Shown here in pieces: positions 1 through 6,865 of a stretch of 13,037 bases of DNA. The stretch comes from Lentisphaeria bacterium (GTDB lineage: Bacteria > Verrucomicrobiota > Lentisphaeria > Victivallales > UBA1829), in assembly GCA_017623265.1 (NCBI GenBank), contig JAGAPM010000228.1, positions 1-13,037 on the forward strand. Reading direction: 5' to 3'. Made by a program: the position numbers and the translations under genes. The notes under the pieces are model-generated. The model was given only the letters and a program-made list of their open reading frames with translations, was not told where the DNA came from and did no database searches. Every line of letters begins with the position of its first letter. Position 1 is the stretch's first letter.

Positions 1-24
1 GGGGAAAATGGAAAAGGAGATTGT

Positions 25-1281
25 TTATTTTTGTTTAAAATCAGCAATGATTGGCATGTGGTCCGAAGCTTCGTAAATGATTTCACCGGCGAGAAGTTTT
101 GCGCTGAGAGGAATTAAATCGCCGGTTGTAATAATATGATCGATATGCTGCTTTCCTGTCTCCGGTTTTTTCAAAAATTTCGGATTGAAATAGCTGCTGA
201 CAGTTTTATTTTCGCAAACAGGCGCAGTTTCCACTGCGTCCTTGAGACCACTTTTTTGCAGGAACAGTTGGAGATCAGGGCGACTGACATTTGTGTTGAA
301 ATCGCCGGTACAGACAATAGGAACATTGGGAAACATTTTTTGCAGATCAGCAATATATTTTGCCATAATTTCGGCATCACGGAGACGCTGTCTTTGCGAC
401 AGCTGCCAGTGAGTATTCGTGATAATGATCTGTTTCCCTGTAGAAATTTCTTCAAAAAGACACCAAACCAGGCAACGGATGCCGCTCGGTTTATTGAGTA
501 ATGACCAGACATCGCTTTTTACTTCCCGATATTTTCTGCTGTCGTACACGATCGCGCACATATTACGCGGTTCTGTTATAAATTTGTATGGGTGAAGAGA
601 TTTTTTTAACATAGTGTATGAGTCAACCTCCTGCAGACCGGCGAAATCTGGAGCTGCTTTTTTGATAATTTCAACAATCAGTGGCATGCGGTAACGCATC
701 TGCATTTTTCCGGCACCCCAAACATTTGCCAGGATGTTGTATGACATGACTCTCAGATCCGTCCCTTCTGTTCTAATTCCGCAAGAATCATAATTTTCGC
801 TAATTGGGATTTTTTTCGGATGATTCCGGTAAAGGGTGGGAACGGTATTTTCATCCAATAGGATCTGTCTGATTTTTTCCGGGTCAAGATTTTTTTTCAA
901 AATGATTGCATCCGGTTCCAAAACCAGACCGGCGACCACATCATCGATATTTTTTGCGGTCATGAGAATGATTTTGTTTTTCTGTTTCTGCATCGTTTTT
1001 ACGTGCCAGATGGAGGAGTGCTGGAGACTGCCGACAATGGTTTTCTCTCTTTCCCTGACAGCAAAATTAACAGCTTTATCCGGCTGCAATAAAGCCTCTT
1101 CCGGGATTTCGTGCAGCATTTTGACTTTGTCCAAAAGAGCCTGTTTTTCCGCAGGTGACATAGTAAAGAATATTCCGTTCTGCAGGGTGACTTTTGTTAA
1201 AGCGTGGGGATCGGGTTCCTGTGCAAAAAGCGGAAGCGTACCTATTGCAAAAAAAAGAAAGAGGAGTTTTAACTGTTTCAT
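25..1281 (-). CDS. Secreted endonuclease/exonuclease/phosphatase (EEP) family protein
   Basis: The 418-residue product probably hydrolyses a phosphodiester or phosphomonoester outside the cytoplasm; the substrate cannot be told from sequence. Residues 1-20 form a signal peptide (basic start, hydrophobic core, cleavage after LFA before Q21). The C-terminal half (about 175-418) has the EEP motifs in order: RVMSYNIL 177-184 (N182), LQEVD 216-220 (metal-binding E218), NTHWQ 289-293 (H291), GDFNT 326-330 (D327, N329), DH 381-382, and SDHMP 406-410 (D407, H408). The catalytic set looks complete. Residues 21-170 match no domain I recognise, but alternate predicted strands and helices (for example KIILMTA, DAIILKK). 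The start is supported by the signal peptide and by AAGGAT at 1289-1294. The gene stands alone, divergent from the phosphate transporter, and is visibly more AT-rich than its neighbours. The family call is secure; the role is unknown. Confidence 0.9.
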   Translation of the reverse strand: MKQLKLLFLFFAIGTLPLFAQEPDPHALTKVTLQNGIFFTMSPAEKQALLDKVKMLHEIPEEALLQPDKAVNFAVREREKTIVGSLQHSSIWHVKTMQKQKNKIILMTAKNIDDVVAGLVLEPDAIILKKNLDPEKIRQILLDENTVPTLYRNHPKKIPISENYDSCGIRTEGTDLRVMSYNILANVWGAGKMQMRYRMPLIVEIIKKAAPDFAGLQEVDSYTMLKKSLHPYKFITEPRNMCAIVYDSRKYREVKSDVWSLLNKPSGIRCLVWCLFEEISTGKQIIITNTHWQLSQRQRLRDAEIMAKYIADLQKMFPNVPIVCTGDFNTNVSRPDLQLFLQKSGLKDAVETAPVCENKTVSSYFNPKFLKKPETGKQHIDHIITTGDLIPLSAKLLAGEIIYEASDHMPIIADFKQK

Positions 1282-1314
1282 ATATTTTATCCTTAATATT
1301 ATCTGTTTTTTTGT

Positions 1315-1343
1315 AATATAACTCTTGTAAAAAGTGTTTTCAA
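1315..1343 (-). promoter_or_regulatory. Promoter of the EEP-family gene
   Basis: On the minus strand TTGAAA (1338-1343) is followed after exactly 17 bases by TATATT (1315-1320), a good sigma70-type spacing. Transcription would begin near 1308, giving a leader of about 27 nt that contains the AAGGAT ribosome binding site. It sits back to back with the promoter of the phosphate transporter. Confidence 0.5.
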
Positions 1344-1373
1344 GTTATTTTCATTACCAAATGGAAAGGAAAA

Positions 1374-1401
1374 TTGAAATTTGTGAAACATGCTTTATAT
1401 T
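1374..1401 (+). promoter_or_regulatory. Promoter of the Na/Pi symporter gene
   Basis: TTGAAA (1374-1379), a 16-base spacer and TATATT (1396-1401) lie about 40 nt upstream of the ATG at 1443. The leader carries a strong ribosome binding site, GAAGGAGAG at 1425-1433. I see no Pho-box-like direct repeat, so phosphate control is not shown by the sequence. Confidence 0.45.
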
Positions 1402-1442
1402 ATTTGCATCAATGAACAAAATACGAAGGAGAGAATAAATAT

Positions 1443-3131
1443 ATGACGATGTTGCTTTTGAATGTGTTCGGCGGGCTTGCAATCTTCATTTTCGGTATGC
1501 AGCTGATGAGTGACGGACTTCATCAGGTTGCGGGTGAACGGATGCGGTCGATCCTGCGTCTTTTTTCAGCCAACCGTTATGTGGGGGTGCTTTCCGGAGC
1601 GGTCGTTACCACGGTGATCCAATCCTCCAGTGCCAGTACGGTGATGGTGATCGGCTTTGTGAATGCAGGCTTGCTGACGCTGGTTCAGGCGATGGGGATC
1701 ATCTTTGGCGCCAATATCGGTACGACAGTGACAGCCCAGCTGGTTGCGTTTGATATTAAATGGATCATTATGCCGTCCATTATTCTGGGGCTGTTTCTGA
1801 GTTTTATCCCGAAAAAGAATATCGCCAACTGGAGTTCGACAGTTATCGGATTCGGTTTTCTCTTTCTCGGTATGACATTGATGAGTGGTGAGTTGAAGAC
1901 TCTTTCCGAAAACGAATCATTCAAAGGAATTTTTCAAATCTTCCCCTGTGCTCCGGTCGATGGTGTAATGCCGGTCACCGGGGTTCTTGGTGCTTTGATG
2001 GTGGGGATCATAGCCACGTTGGTGATCCAAAGCAGTTCTGCCTGTACGGGTATCATCATTGCCCTTGCAGCCAGCGGGTTGCTTGATCTTTATACCGGAG
2101 TGGTGCTTGCGCTTGGTTCCAATATCGGTACAACCATTACGGCGCAGTTGGCGGCGATTCCGGCAAACCGTGTGGCAAAACAGGCGGCTCTTGCACATAC
2201 ATTGTTCAATGTGATCGGCGGTGTGTTAGTCTGTGCGACTTTCTGGATCACCTGGAATCAGGAACCGGTCTTTTTCTCGATTGTCCAGTGGATTTCTGTC
2301 GATGGTTCTCTGGCGCGCCAGGTGGCGAATGCTCATACGCTGTTCAATGTGTGTACAACCCTGATTCTGATTCCGTTTATTCCGCTGTTGGCAAATATCT
2401 GCGAAAAAGCATTGCCGATCAAGGATAAAAAGACCAAATTCCAGCGGTTGGAACCCCGGTTGCTTGAAACACCATCTATTGCGCTTTCGCAGACCACATC
2501 CGCTATCCGTAAGATGCTCAAAAAAGCCTGGAAAATGGTGGATGGAACACTGCGTATGTATAATCGAAACGATGAGAAAACGCAGAAACTTCTTGACCAG
2601 CTTGAGAAACGTGAGGAAGATGTGGATACCCGGCAGAAAGATATTACGAGCTATCTCTCCCAGTTGATGCAGCATCCGTTGACAGCTGATGAAGCACGGC
2701 AGATCCCGCTTTTGCTTCACTGCACAAACGATGTGGAACGTATCGGTGACCATGCCTTTGTGATCCGGTCTGTTATGGAACGAGTTGCTACTTCCGGCTG
2801 CAAGTTCAGCGAAAGTGTGGAGCAGGAATATGAGATCCTTTACCGTGAGGTCAGTGAATTGGCAAAACGGACGATCGATGCTCTTGCTGACAATGCTCCG
2901 GAACATCTCCGCATGGCAGCCCAGCTGGAAAAGAATATTGAAGCGCAGCTTGTACGTGCCGAATCCGGACATTTCACCCGTTTGAACGAGGGACGCTGTA
3001 CGCCGGAAGCCGGTCTTCTCTATCTGGAAATTCTGGAAGAGTTCCGGAAGCTGACCCGTCACTTGACCAATGTGACAGACCGTGCGGGATTGATCTACTC
3101 CCGGCTGCCGAAAGCAGGGAAAGAGAATTGA
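1443..3131 (+). CDS. Na+/phosphate symporter with C-terminal PhoU-like domain (NptA/PNaS family)
   Basis: This 562-residue inner-membrane protein should import inorganic phosphate with sodium ions. The membrane part (about 1-320) is an internal duplication, as is typical of the family: QSSSAST 60-66 and QSSSACT 196-202 are the paired QSSS motifs, GANIGTT 89-95 and GSNIGTT 225-231 are paired, and AHTLFN appears at 251-256 and 297-302. After a basic linker (about 325-340), residues 350-555 form a helical PhoU-like domain with NDVERIGDHA at 429-438. PhoU domains usually tune phosphate uptake or signalling. The ATG at 1443 is 9 nt from GAAGGAGAG; the in-frame ATG at 1449 is placed worse. The gene is monocistronic, followed by a hairpin and by a new promoter for the fabB-like gene. 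Some bacterial members may be exporters, so the direction of transport is inferred. Confidence 0.93.
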   Translation: MTMLLLNVFGGLAIFIFGMQLMSDGLHQVAGERMRSILRLFSANRYVGVLSGAVVTTVIQSSSASTVMVIGFVNAGLLTLVQAMGIIFGANIGTTVTAQLVAFDIKWIIMPSIILGLFLSFIPKKNIANWSSTVIGFGFLFLGMTLMSGELKTLSENESFKGIFQIFPCAPVDGVMPVTGVLGALMVGIIATLVIQSSSACTGIIIALAASGLLDLYTGVVLALGSNIGTTITAQLAAIPANRVAKQAALAHTLFNVIGGVLVCATFWITWNQEPVFFSIVQWISVDGSLARQVANAHTLFNVCTTLILIPFIPLLANICEKALPIKDKKTKFQRLEPRLLETPSIALSQTTSAIRKMLKKAWKMVDGTLRMYNRNDEKTQKLLDQLEKREEDVDTRQKDITSYLSQLMQHPLTADEARQIPLLLHCTNDVERIGDHAFVIRSVMERVATSGCKFSESVEQEYEILYREVSELAKRTIDALADNAPEHLRMAAQLEKNIEAQLVRAESGHFTRLNEGRCTPEAGLLYLEILEEFRKLTRHLTNVTDRAGLIYSRLPKAGKEN

Positions 3132-3135
3132 GTCT

Positions 3136-3174
3136 GAATGTGTCGTTTTCTGCGACAAATTCTACTTGATTTTT
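3136..3174 (+). terminator. Possible weak intrinsic terminator after the Na/Pi symporter gene
   Basis: Five bases after the stop codon an inverted repeat forms GAAT-g-TGTCG (3136-3145), a 7-base loop, and CGACA-a-ATTC (3153-3162): nine pairs with one mismatch. A run of five T lies at 3170-3174, but 7 bases after the stem, so termination may be inefficient. Confidence 0.35.
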
Positions 3175-3247
3175 GTGACAGGAAACAGGTAAATAGGAAA
3201 ACGGACAGGCGGGATAGGAAAAAAGCATTTTTTTTCGCTCGTTTCTG

Positions 3248-3275
3248 TTGAAAAAAACGGTTTTCGGGTTATATT
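3248..3275 (+). promoter_or_regulatory. Promoter of the fabB-dus operon, with upstream A/T tract
   Basis: TTGAAA (3248-3253), a 16-base spacer and TATATT (3270-3275) precede the gene by about 50 nt, with a start point near 3282. Six A, GCA and eight T occupy 3219-3235, roughly -64 to -47, where an UP element would bind the RNA polymerase alpha subunit. This suggests a strong constitutive promoter. Confidence 0.5.
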
Positions 3276-3291
3276 AACGGTAAGCAGAAGA

Positions 3292-3303
3292 TATGGAACC
3301 ATA
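3292..3303 (+). repeat. Small dyad TATGG-AA-CCATA in the fabB leader
   Basis: Two 5-base arms (3292-3296 and 3299-3303) are inverted around AA, about 10-21 bases after the predicted transcription start. The 2-base centre is too short for an RNA hairpin loop, so if it matters it would be a DNA operator. Chance occurrence is quite possible. Confidence 0.25.
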
Positions 3304-3308
3304 CAACC

Positions 3309-3320
3309 GGAGGAGACTCC
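3309..3320 (+). promoter_or_regulatory. Shine-Dalgarno sequence inside a short GNRA-loop hairpin
   Basis: The ribosome binding site of the fabB-like gene, GGAGGAGA (3309-3316), overlaps a possible hairpin GGAG-GAGA-CTCC in which the loop GAGA fits the stable GNRA class. Only four pairs form, all but one being G-C, and the ATG follows 4 bases later. The site fixes the start at 3324. Whether the stem limits translation is inference. Confidence 0.35.
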
Positions 3321-3323
3321 CCC

Positions 3324-4565
3324 ATGGCAACAAAAGTTGTAGTTACCGGGCGCGGACTGATCACCCCACTTGGAGCGGGGCTTTCAGCCAATGTTGATGC
3401 CCTGAAATCCGGAAGAAGCGGGATTACACTTTGCAATCCTTTTATTGAAACGCAGCAGGAATCACTGGTTGCCGGAGTTGTGACCTATCCGTTGGAATGT
3501 CCTGCGATCGATCGTAAAAGTCTGCGTTTCATGCCCCATAATGCCCAGATGGCAGTATGTGCTGCGTATGAGGCGATTCTTGAAGCCGGTTATACGCCTG
3601 AAACCCTTCCCGGCGACCGTATGGCGGTGATCAATGGCTGCGGTGGCGGCTCTTACAGTGAACTTTACGATTCCGTTAAGAAATATCAGGATCAGGGGTG
3701 GCGTCTGCGTGCTGTTACACCCTTCTCAGTTCCCCGGATCATGCCCTCTTCAGCGGTTGCGAATCTTTCTCTGATCTACGGGATCAAAGGGGAAAGCTAC
3801 GATGTAAGTTGTGCCTGTACCAGTGGTGCGATGGCGATTGTTGCAGGTGCCCGTCTGATCCGTTCCGGCGAGTATGATATTGTGATGGTCGGCGGTTCGG
3901 AAGAAGTGTCCTGGGAGCAGGCACTTGGTTTCAATGCCATGAAGGCGCTTTCCAAAAACTTTAATGATGCTCCGGAAAAGGCAAGCCGTCCCTTCGATCG
4001 GGACCGCAATGGATTTGTCATTGCCGAAGGTGCCGGTATTTTGATTCTGGAAAGTGAAGAACATGCGAAGAAACGGGGCGCAAAGATCCTGTGTGAACTT
4101 TCCGGTTTTGCAGCGAACAGCAATGCTTCCGATATGGTCGTTCCGGATGCGGATGCCAGTGCGGAAGTCATGCGCCGGACCGTGCTTTGTGCCGGTCTCA
4201 AGGCAGAAGATATTGACTATATCAATACCCATGGAACCTCTACCGGTGTGGGAGATCCTTTGGAACTGGATGCGATCCGCGAAGTGTTCGGCAGCGAAGG
4301 TAAAGTTGCCATCAACAGCACCAAATCCCAGACCGGCCACATGATCGGCGCCACCGGTGCGGTGGAAGCGATTTATACCACGCTCATGATGGAACACTCG
4401 TTTATCAGTCCCACGATCAATCTTGAAAACCGGGAAGACGGCTATGACTGGGCAGATATTGTGACAGAACTCCGCGAAGGTGTTACGATCCGTCACGGGT
4501 TGAGCAACAGTTTCGGTTTCGGCGGATCCAACGCAAGCCTGATCTTCTCCCGGTACGAAGCGTAA
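3324..4565 (+). CDS. fabB: 3-oxoacyl-ACP synthase, FabB-like (KAS I/II family)
   Basis: This 413-residue cytoplasmic enzyme would condense malonyl-ACP with acyl-ACP in fatty acid elongation. The Cys-His-His triad is present: C165 in SCACTSG, H303 in NTHGTST and H339 in KSQTGHMIG, with K334 and the GFGGSN loop at 398-403. Length is normal. Several stretches recall E. coli FabB more than FabF: IDRKSLRFM 62-70, GCGGGS 105-110, the GGSEEVSWE region 190-198, NDAPEKASR 214-222, IREVFG 318-323 and the MMEHSFISP stretch 355-363. Other pieces (EHAKKRGAKI) look FabF-like, so a general KAS I/II label is the safe one. Its last base is the first base of the dus gene (TAATG), so the two are probably translated in a coupled way from the promoter at 3248. 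No fabA, fabZ or acpP lies nearby. Confidence 0.9.
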   Translation: MATKVVVTGRGLITPLGAGLSANVDALKSGRSGITLCNPFIETQQESLVAGVVTYPLECPAIDRKSLRFMPHNAQMAVCAAYEAILEAGYTPETLPGDRMAVINGCGGGSYSELYDSVKKYQDQGWRLRAVTPFSVPRIMPSSAVANLSLIYGIKGESYDVSCACTSGAMAIVAGARLIRSGEYDIVMVGGSEEVSWEQALGFNAMKALSKNFNDAPEKASRPFDRDRNGFVIAEGAGILILESEEHAKKRGAKILCELSGFAANSNASDMVVPDADASAEVMRRTVLCAGLKAEDIDYINTHGTSTGVGDPLELDAIREVFGSEGKVAINSTKSQTGHMIGATGAVEAIYTTLMMEHSFISPTINLENREDGYDWADIVTELREGVTIRHGLSNSFGFGGSNASLIFSRYEA

Positions 4566-5581
4566 TGGAACGCTCTTCCTGCGTTTATCCCGAAGGTGCT
4601 GTGATCCAGGCTCCGATCGCCGGACATACAGATTTGCCGATGCGCCATGCGTCACGCCGCCATGGCTGCCATTTTGCTTTTACCGAAATGATTGATGCGG
4701 GATCTCTTGTTTACCAGTCCGGCAAGACTCCGATGCTGGCTGTCCGCGGGGCAGATGAAGAATTTCTCGGGATCCAGCTTGTCGGTTCCGATCTCTCCCA
4801 ACTGGCGCAGGCTGTTGAAATCGTCAACCGCATGAATTTTGATGTGCTTGATTTCAATTTAGGATGTCCTGCGCCGAAAGTTGCAAAAAAGGGGGAGGGC
4901 ATTACCTTTGTTCATAACGATCCGGAAGGAGCGCTGCGTGCGGTTGAAACGATCGTAAAACATTCCCATATTCCGGCGACGGTTAAGACCCGGATCCTTG
5001 ATTTTGATGATCCCACGCCCACTGTGGCGTTCTGTAAGCGTCTGGAAGATGCAGGGATCACGGCGCTGACCCTGCATGGCAGGATCAAAAAGGTGTTTTA
5101 TTCCGGACCGGTTGCTTTTCCGGTACTGCGTGCGGTACGAGAGGCATTGCGGATCCCGCTCATTGCGAATGGAGGCGGATTGACTCCGGAGACTTATCAT
5201 GAGCTGATCCGTGAGAGCGGCTGCAGTCGCGGCATGGTTGCCCGCGGAGCGCTTGGTAATCCATGGATCTATGATTTGATCCAGGATCCGGTAGCGAAAC
5301 CGCCGACCGTGGAGGAGTTTGCTGCTGAAATGGATCTTCAGGTACGGGAAATGACCGAATTTTATGGTGTGGATCTTGGGTTCCGGATCGCCCGGAAAAC
5401 CGTTTTGGAATATTTGCGGGGCAGGGGTTTTTCCGGTGCCATGCGGGCTTCTGTCTCTACGCTTTCCGATTTTGATGCGTTCAACCGTTTGCTGGATGAG
5501 ATCCGGAAGGGACCTTCACCGCGTTACTGGGAATTTCTGGAGGCGCGGCCGTTGGAAGTGGAACGGAAACTTTCCCGTTGA
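4565..5581 (+). CDS. dus: tRNA-dihydrouridine synthase (Dus family, DusB-like)
   Basis: This 338-residue flavoprotein would reduce specific uridines in the tRNA D-loop using FMN and NAD(P)H. The N-terminal TIM barrel carries APIAGHTDLPMR 16-27 (FMN-binding APMAG-type motif), QLVGS 71-75, the catalytic DFNLGCPAPKV 96-106 with C101 as general acid, TVKTR 139-143 (K141, R143), HGR 171-173, IANGG 200-204 and MVARGALGNPWIY 224-236. Residues 250-338 form the helical tRNA-binding domain. The segment after the catalytic Cys, GEGITF 110-115, departs from the usual GSALL-like sequence of DusB. The start codon overlaps the stop of the fabB-like gene (TAATG), which implies translational coupling. The gene ends 6 nt from the stop codon of the convergent kinase gene. 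The specific modified uridine is not determinable. Confidence 0.92.
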   Translation: MERSSCVYPEGAVIQAPIAGHTDLPMRHASRRHGCHFAFTEMIDAGSLVYQSGKTPMLAVRGADEEFLGIQLVGSDLSQLAQAVEIVNRMNFDVLDFNLGCPAPKVAKKGEGITFVHNDPEGALRAVETIVKHSHIPATVKTRILDFDDPTPTVAFCKRLEDAGITALTLHGRIKKVFYSGPVAFPVLRAVREALRIPLIANGGGLTPETYHELIRESGCSRGMVARGALGNPWIYDLIQDPVAKPPTVEEFAAEMDLQVREMTEFYGVDLGFRIARKTVLEYLRGRGFSGAMRASVSTLSDFDAFNRLLDEIRKGPSPRYWEFLEARPLEVERKLSR

Positions 5582-5587
5582 CCGTTT

Positions 5588-6865
5588 TCAATGCAGGATT
5601 TTTTCATCCGCTTTCCGGAGTTCTTCAAACTGCATCAAATAGTTATCGAGTTTGAATTTGAAGTTTTCATCCGCTTTATAAAATTCTTCCAGTTCGCCTC
5701 CGGGAAGGATTTGCGGAGGAAGATTTTTGCATGTCCGGATTCCATCTTCAAAATTCTTTTTATAGAGCAGCTGTTCCAGATTGTCTAAATATTGTTTTTT
5801 CAGGTTGTTATATTGCTGCTGCGGAGAAACTGTTGGAACTTCTGAAAGAACCATTGCAGTTTCCGTTTGTTCCACAACGGGAGTGTTTTCCTCTTCCGTT
5901 TCCCCCGGGATGAGGAGACAGAGCGCCGGAATTGTCACAAAACATACCGCTACAGCCAACAGGATCTGTTTGAGAGGGAGCTTGCTCCATTTTCTTTGAT
6001 TGCGCTTCTTTTCCATTGCCTCGCATTTATCCAAAGCTGCGATGAAATCTTCCCAGCTGGCGAACCGGTCCTCTTTCTGCTTTGCCATCATTTTCTTGAT
6101 GATGTTTGCAAAACGGCGAGAGATATCCGGTCTTGCTTCCCGGATGTCCGGGATCGGAGCGGAGAAGTGCTGGGTAATCACATCCACCACGCTGGTGCCG
6201 TCATAAGGCGGCTTTCCGGCAAGGATGTGATAAAGCGTAATGCCAAGCGAATAAATGTCTGTACGGAAATCGATGTCTTTTCCTGCGCTGACCTGTTCCG
6301 GACTCATATAAGTAGGAGAACCGACCAGCAGACCGTCAGCCGTGGTATGCCCCATGGCATTGGGATCATCATCCAGCTTTTTGGAGATGCCCAAATCCAG
6401 CAGTTTGATCTCACCGCTTTTGGTCAGCATGATGTTTGCCGGTTTCACATCCCTGTGGATCATCCGCTGATAGTTCCATGCGTATGCCAGAGCGAGAGCC
6501 ACATGGCGTCCGATGAAACGAGCCTGATATTCGGAAAATTTAAATGTCCGGCGCATCAGGTAAAGGTTCAGGTCATCGCCCTGGATATATTCCATGGAAA
6601 ACCATACATTTCCCCGATCGTTTCCGCCTTCATAAACACGCACCATGTTGGGATGTTCCATGGAGGCAAGGAGACGGACTTCCCGGAAGAAGCGGTCCAG
6701 ATATTTCTGATTGGAGACAAGGTTGTCCCGCAGCACTTTCAATGCCACGATCCGGTGCATGGAGATCTGTTTTGCCTTGTAGATCAGTCCCATACCGCCG
6801 GAACCGATCTGGCTTTCGATCACATAATCACCCACACGGGCAAGCTGTTGCTGCTGCGGAATCAT
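5588..6865 (-). CDS. Membrane-anchored Ser/Thr protein kinase
   Basis: This 425-residue protein is a Hanks-type kinase with one transmembrane segment. The kinase domain (about 14-280) is complete: glycine loop GSGGMG 21-26, ATP-binding K43 in ALKVL, helix-C E62, HRDVKPAN 137-144 with catalytic D139, DLG in place of DFG at 157-159, an activation segment with T174/T175 ending in GSPTYMSPE 182-190, and DIYSLGITLY 203-212. A basic juxtamembrane stretch (286-299) leads into a hydrophobic helix (about 298-319). Residues 320-425 should face the periplasm; they are acidic, then helical, and show no PASTA, WD40 or other sensor repeat I recognise. The ATG overlaps the cstA stop (TAATG), with GGAAG just upstream inside cstA, so it is the last gene of a metG-cstA-kinase transcript. 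The kinase call is firm; its signal and targets are unknown, the transporter being an obvious candidate. Confidence 0.95.
   Translation of the reverse strand: MIPQQQQLARVGDYVIESQIGSGGMGLIYKAKQISMHRIVALKVLRDNLVSNQKYLDRFFREVRLLASMEHPNMVRVYEGGNDRGNVWFSMEYIQGDDLNLYLMRRTFKFSEYQARFIGRHVALALAYAWNYQRMIHRDVKPANIMLTKSGEIKLLDLGISKKLDDDPNAMGHTTADGLLVGSPTYMSPEQVSAGKDIDFRTDIYSLGITLYHILAGKPPYDGTSVVDVITQHFSAPIPDIREARPDISRRFANIIKKMMAKQKEDRFASWEDFIAALDKCEAMEKKRNQRKWSKLPLKQILLAVAVCFVTIPALCLLIPGETEEENTPVVEQTETAMVLSEVPTVSPQQQYNNLKKQYLDNLEQLLYKKNFEDGIRTCKNLPPQILPGGELEEFYKADENFKFKLDNYLMQFEELRKADEKILH

Noticed and set aside
25..1281. EEP gene as part of a mobile element because of its lower GC
   Set aside because: No transposase, integrase, terminal repeats or target duplication is visible around it, and it has a promoter of the same type as its neighbours.
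1344..1442. Pho box upstream of the phosphate symporter
   Set aside because: No pair of CTGTCAT-like direct repeats at an 11-base period was found; other small near-repeats (TTGAAAT, TTGTGAAA) are too weak to name.
5562..5579. AACGG-N8-CCGTT hairpin at the end of the dus gene as a terminator
   Set aside because: Only five pairs with an 8-base loop, and neither strand has a proper T-run after it; it is also inside coding sequence.
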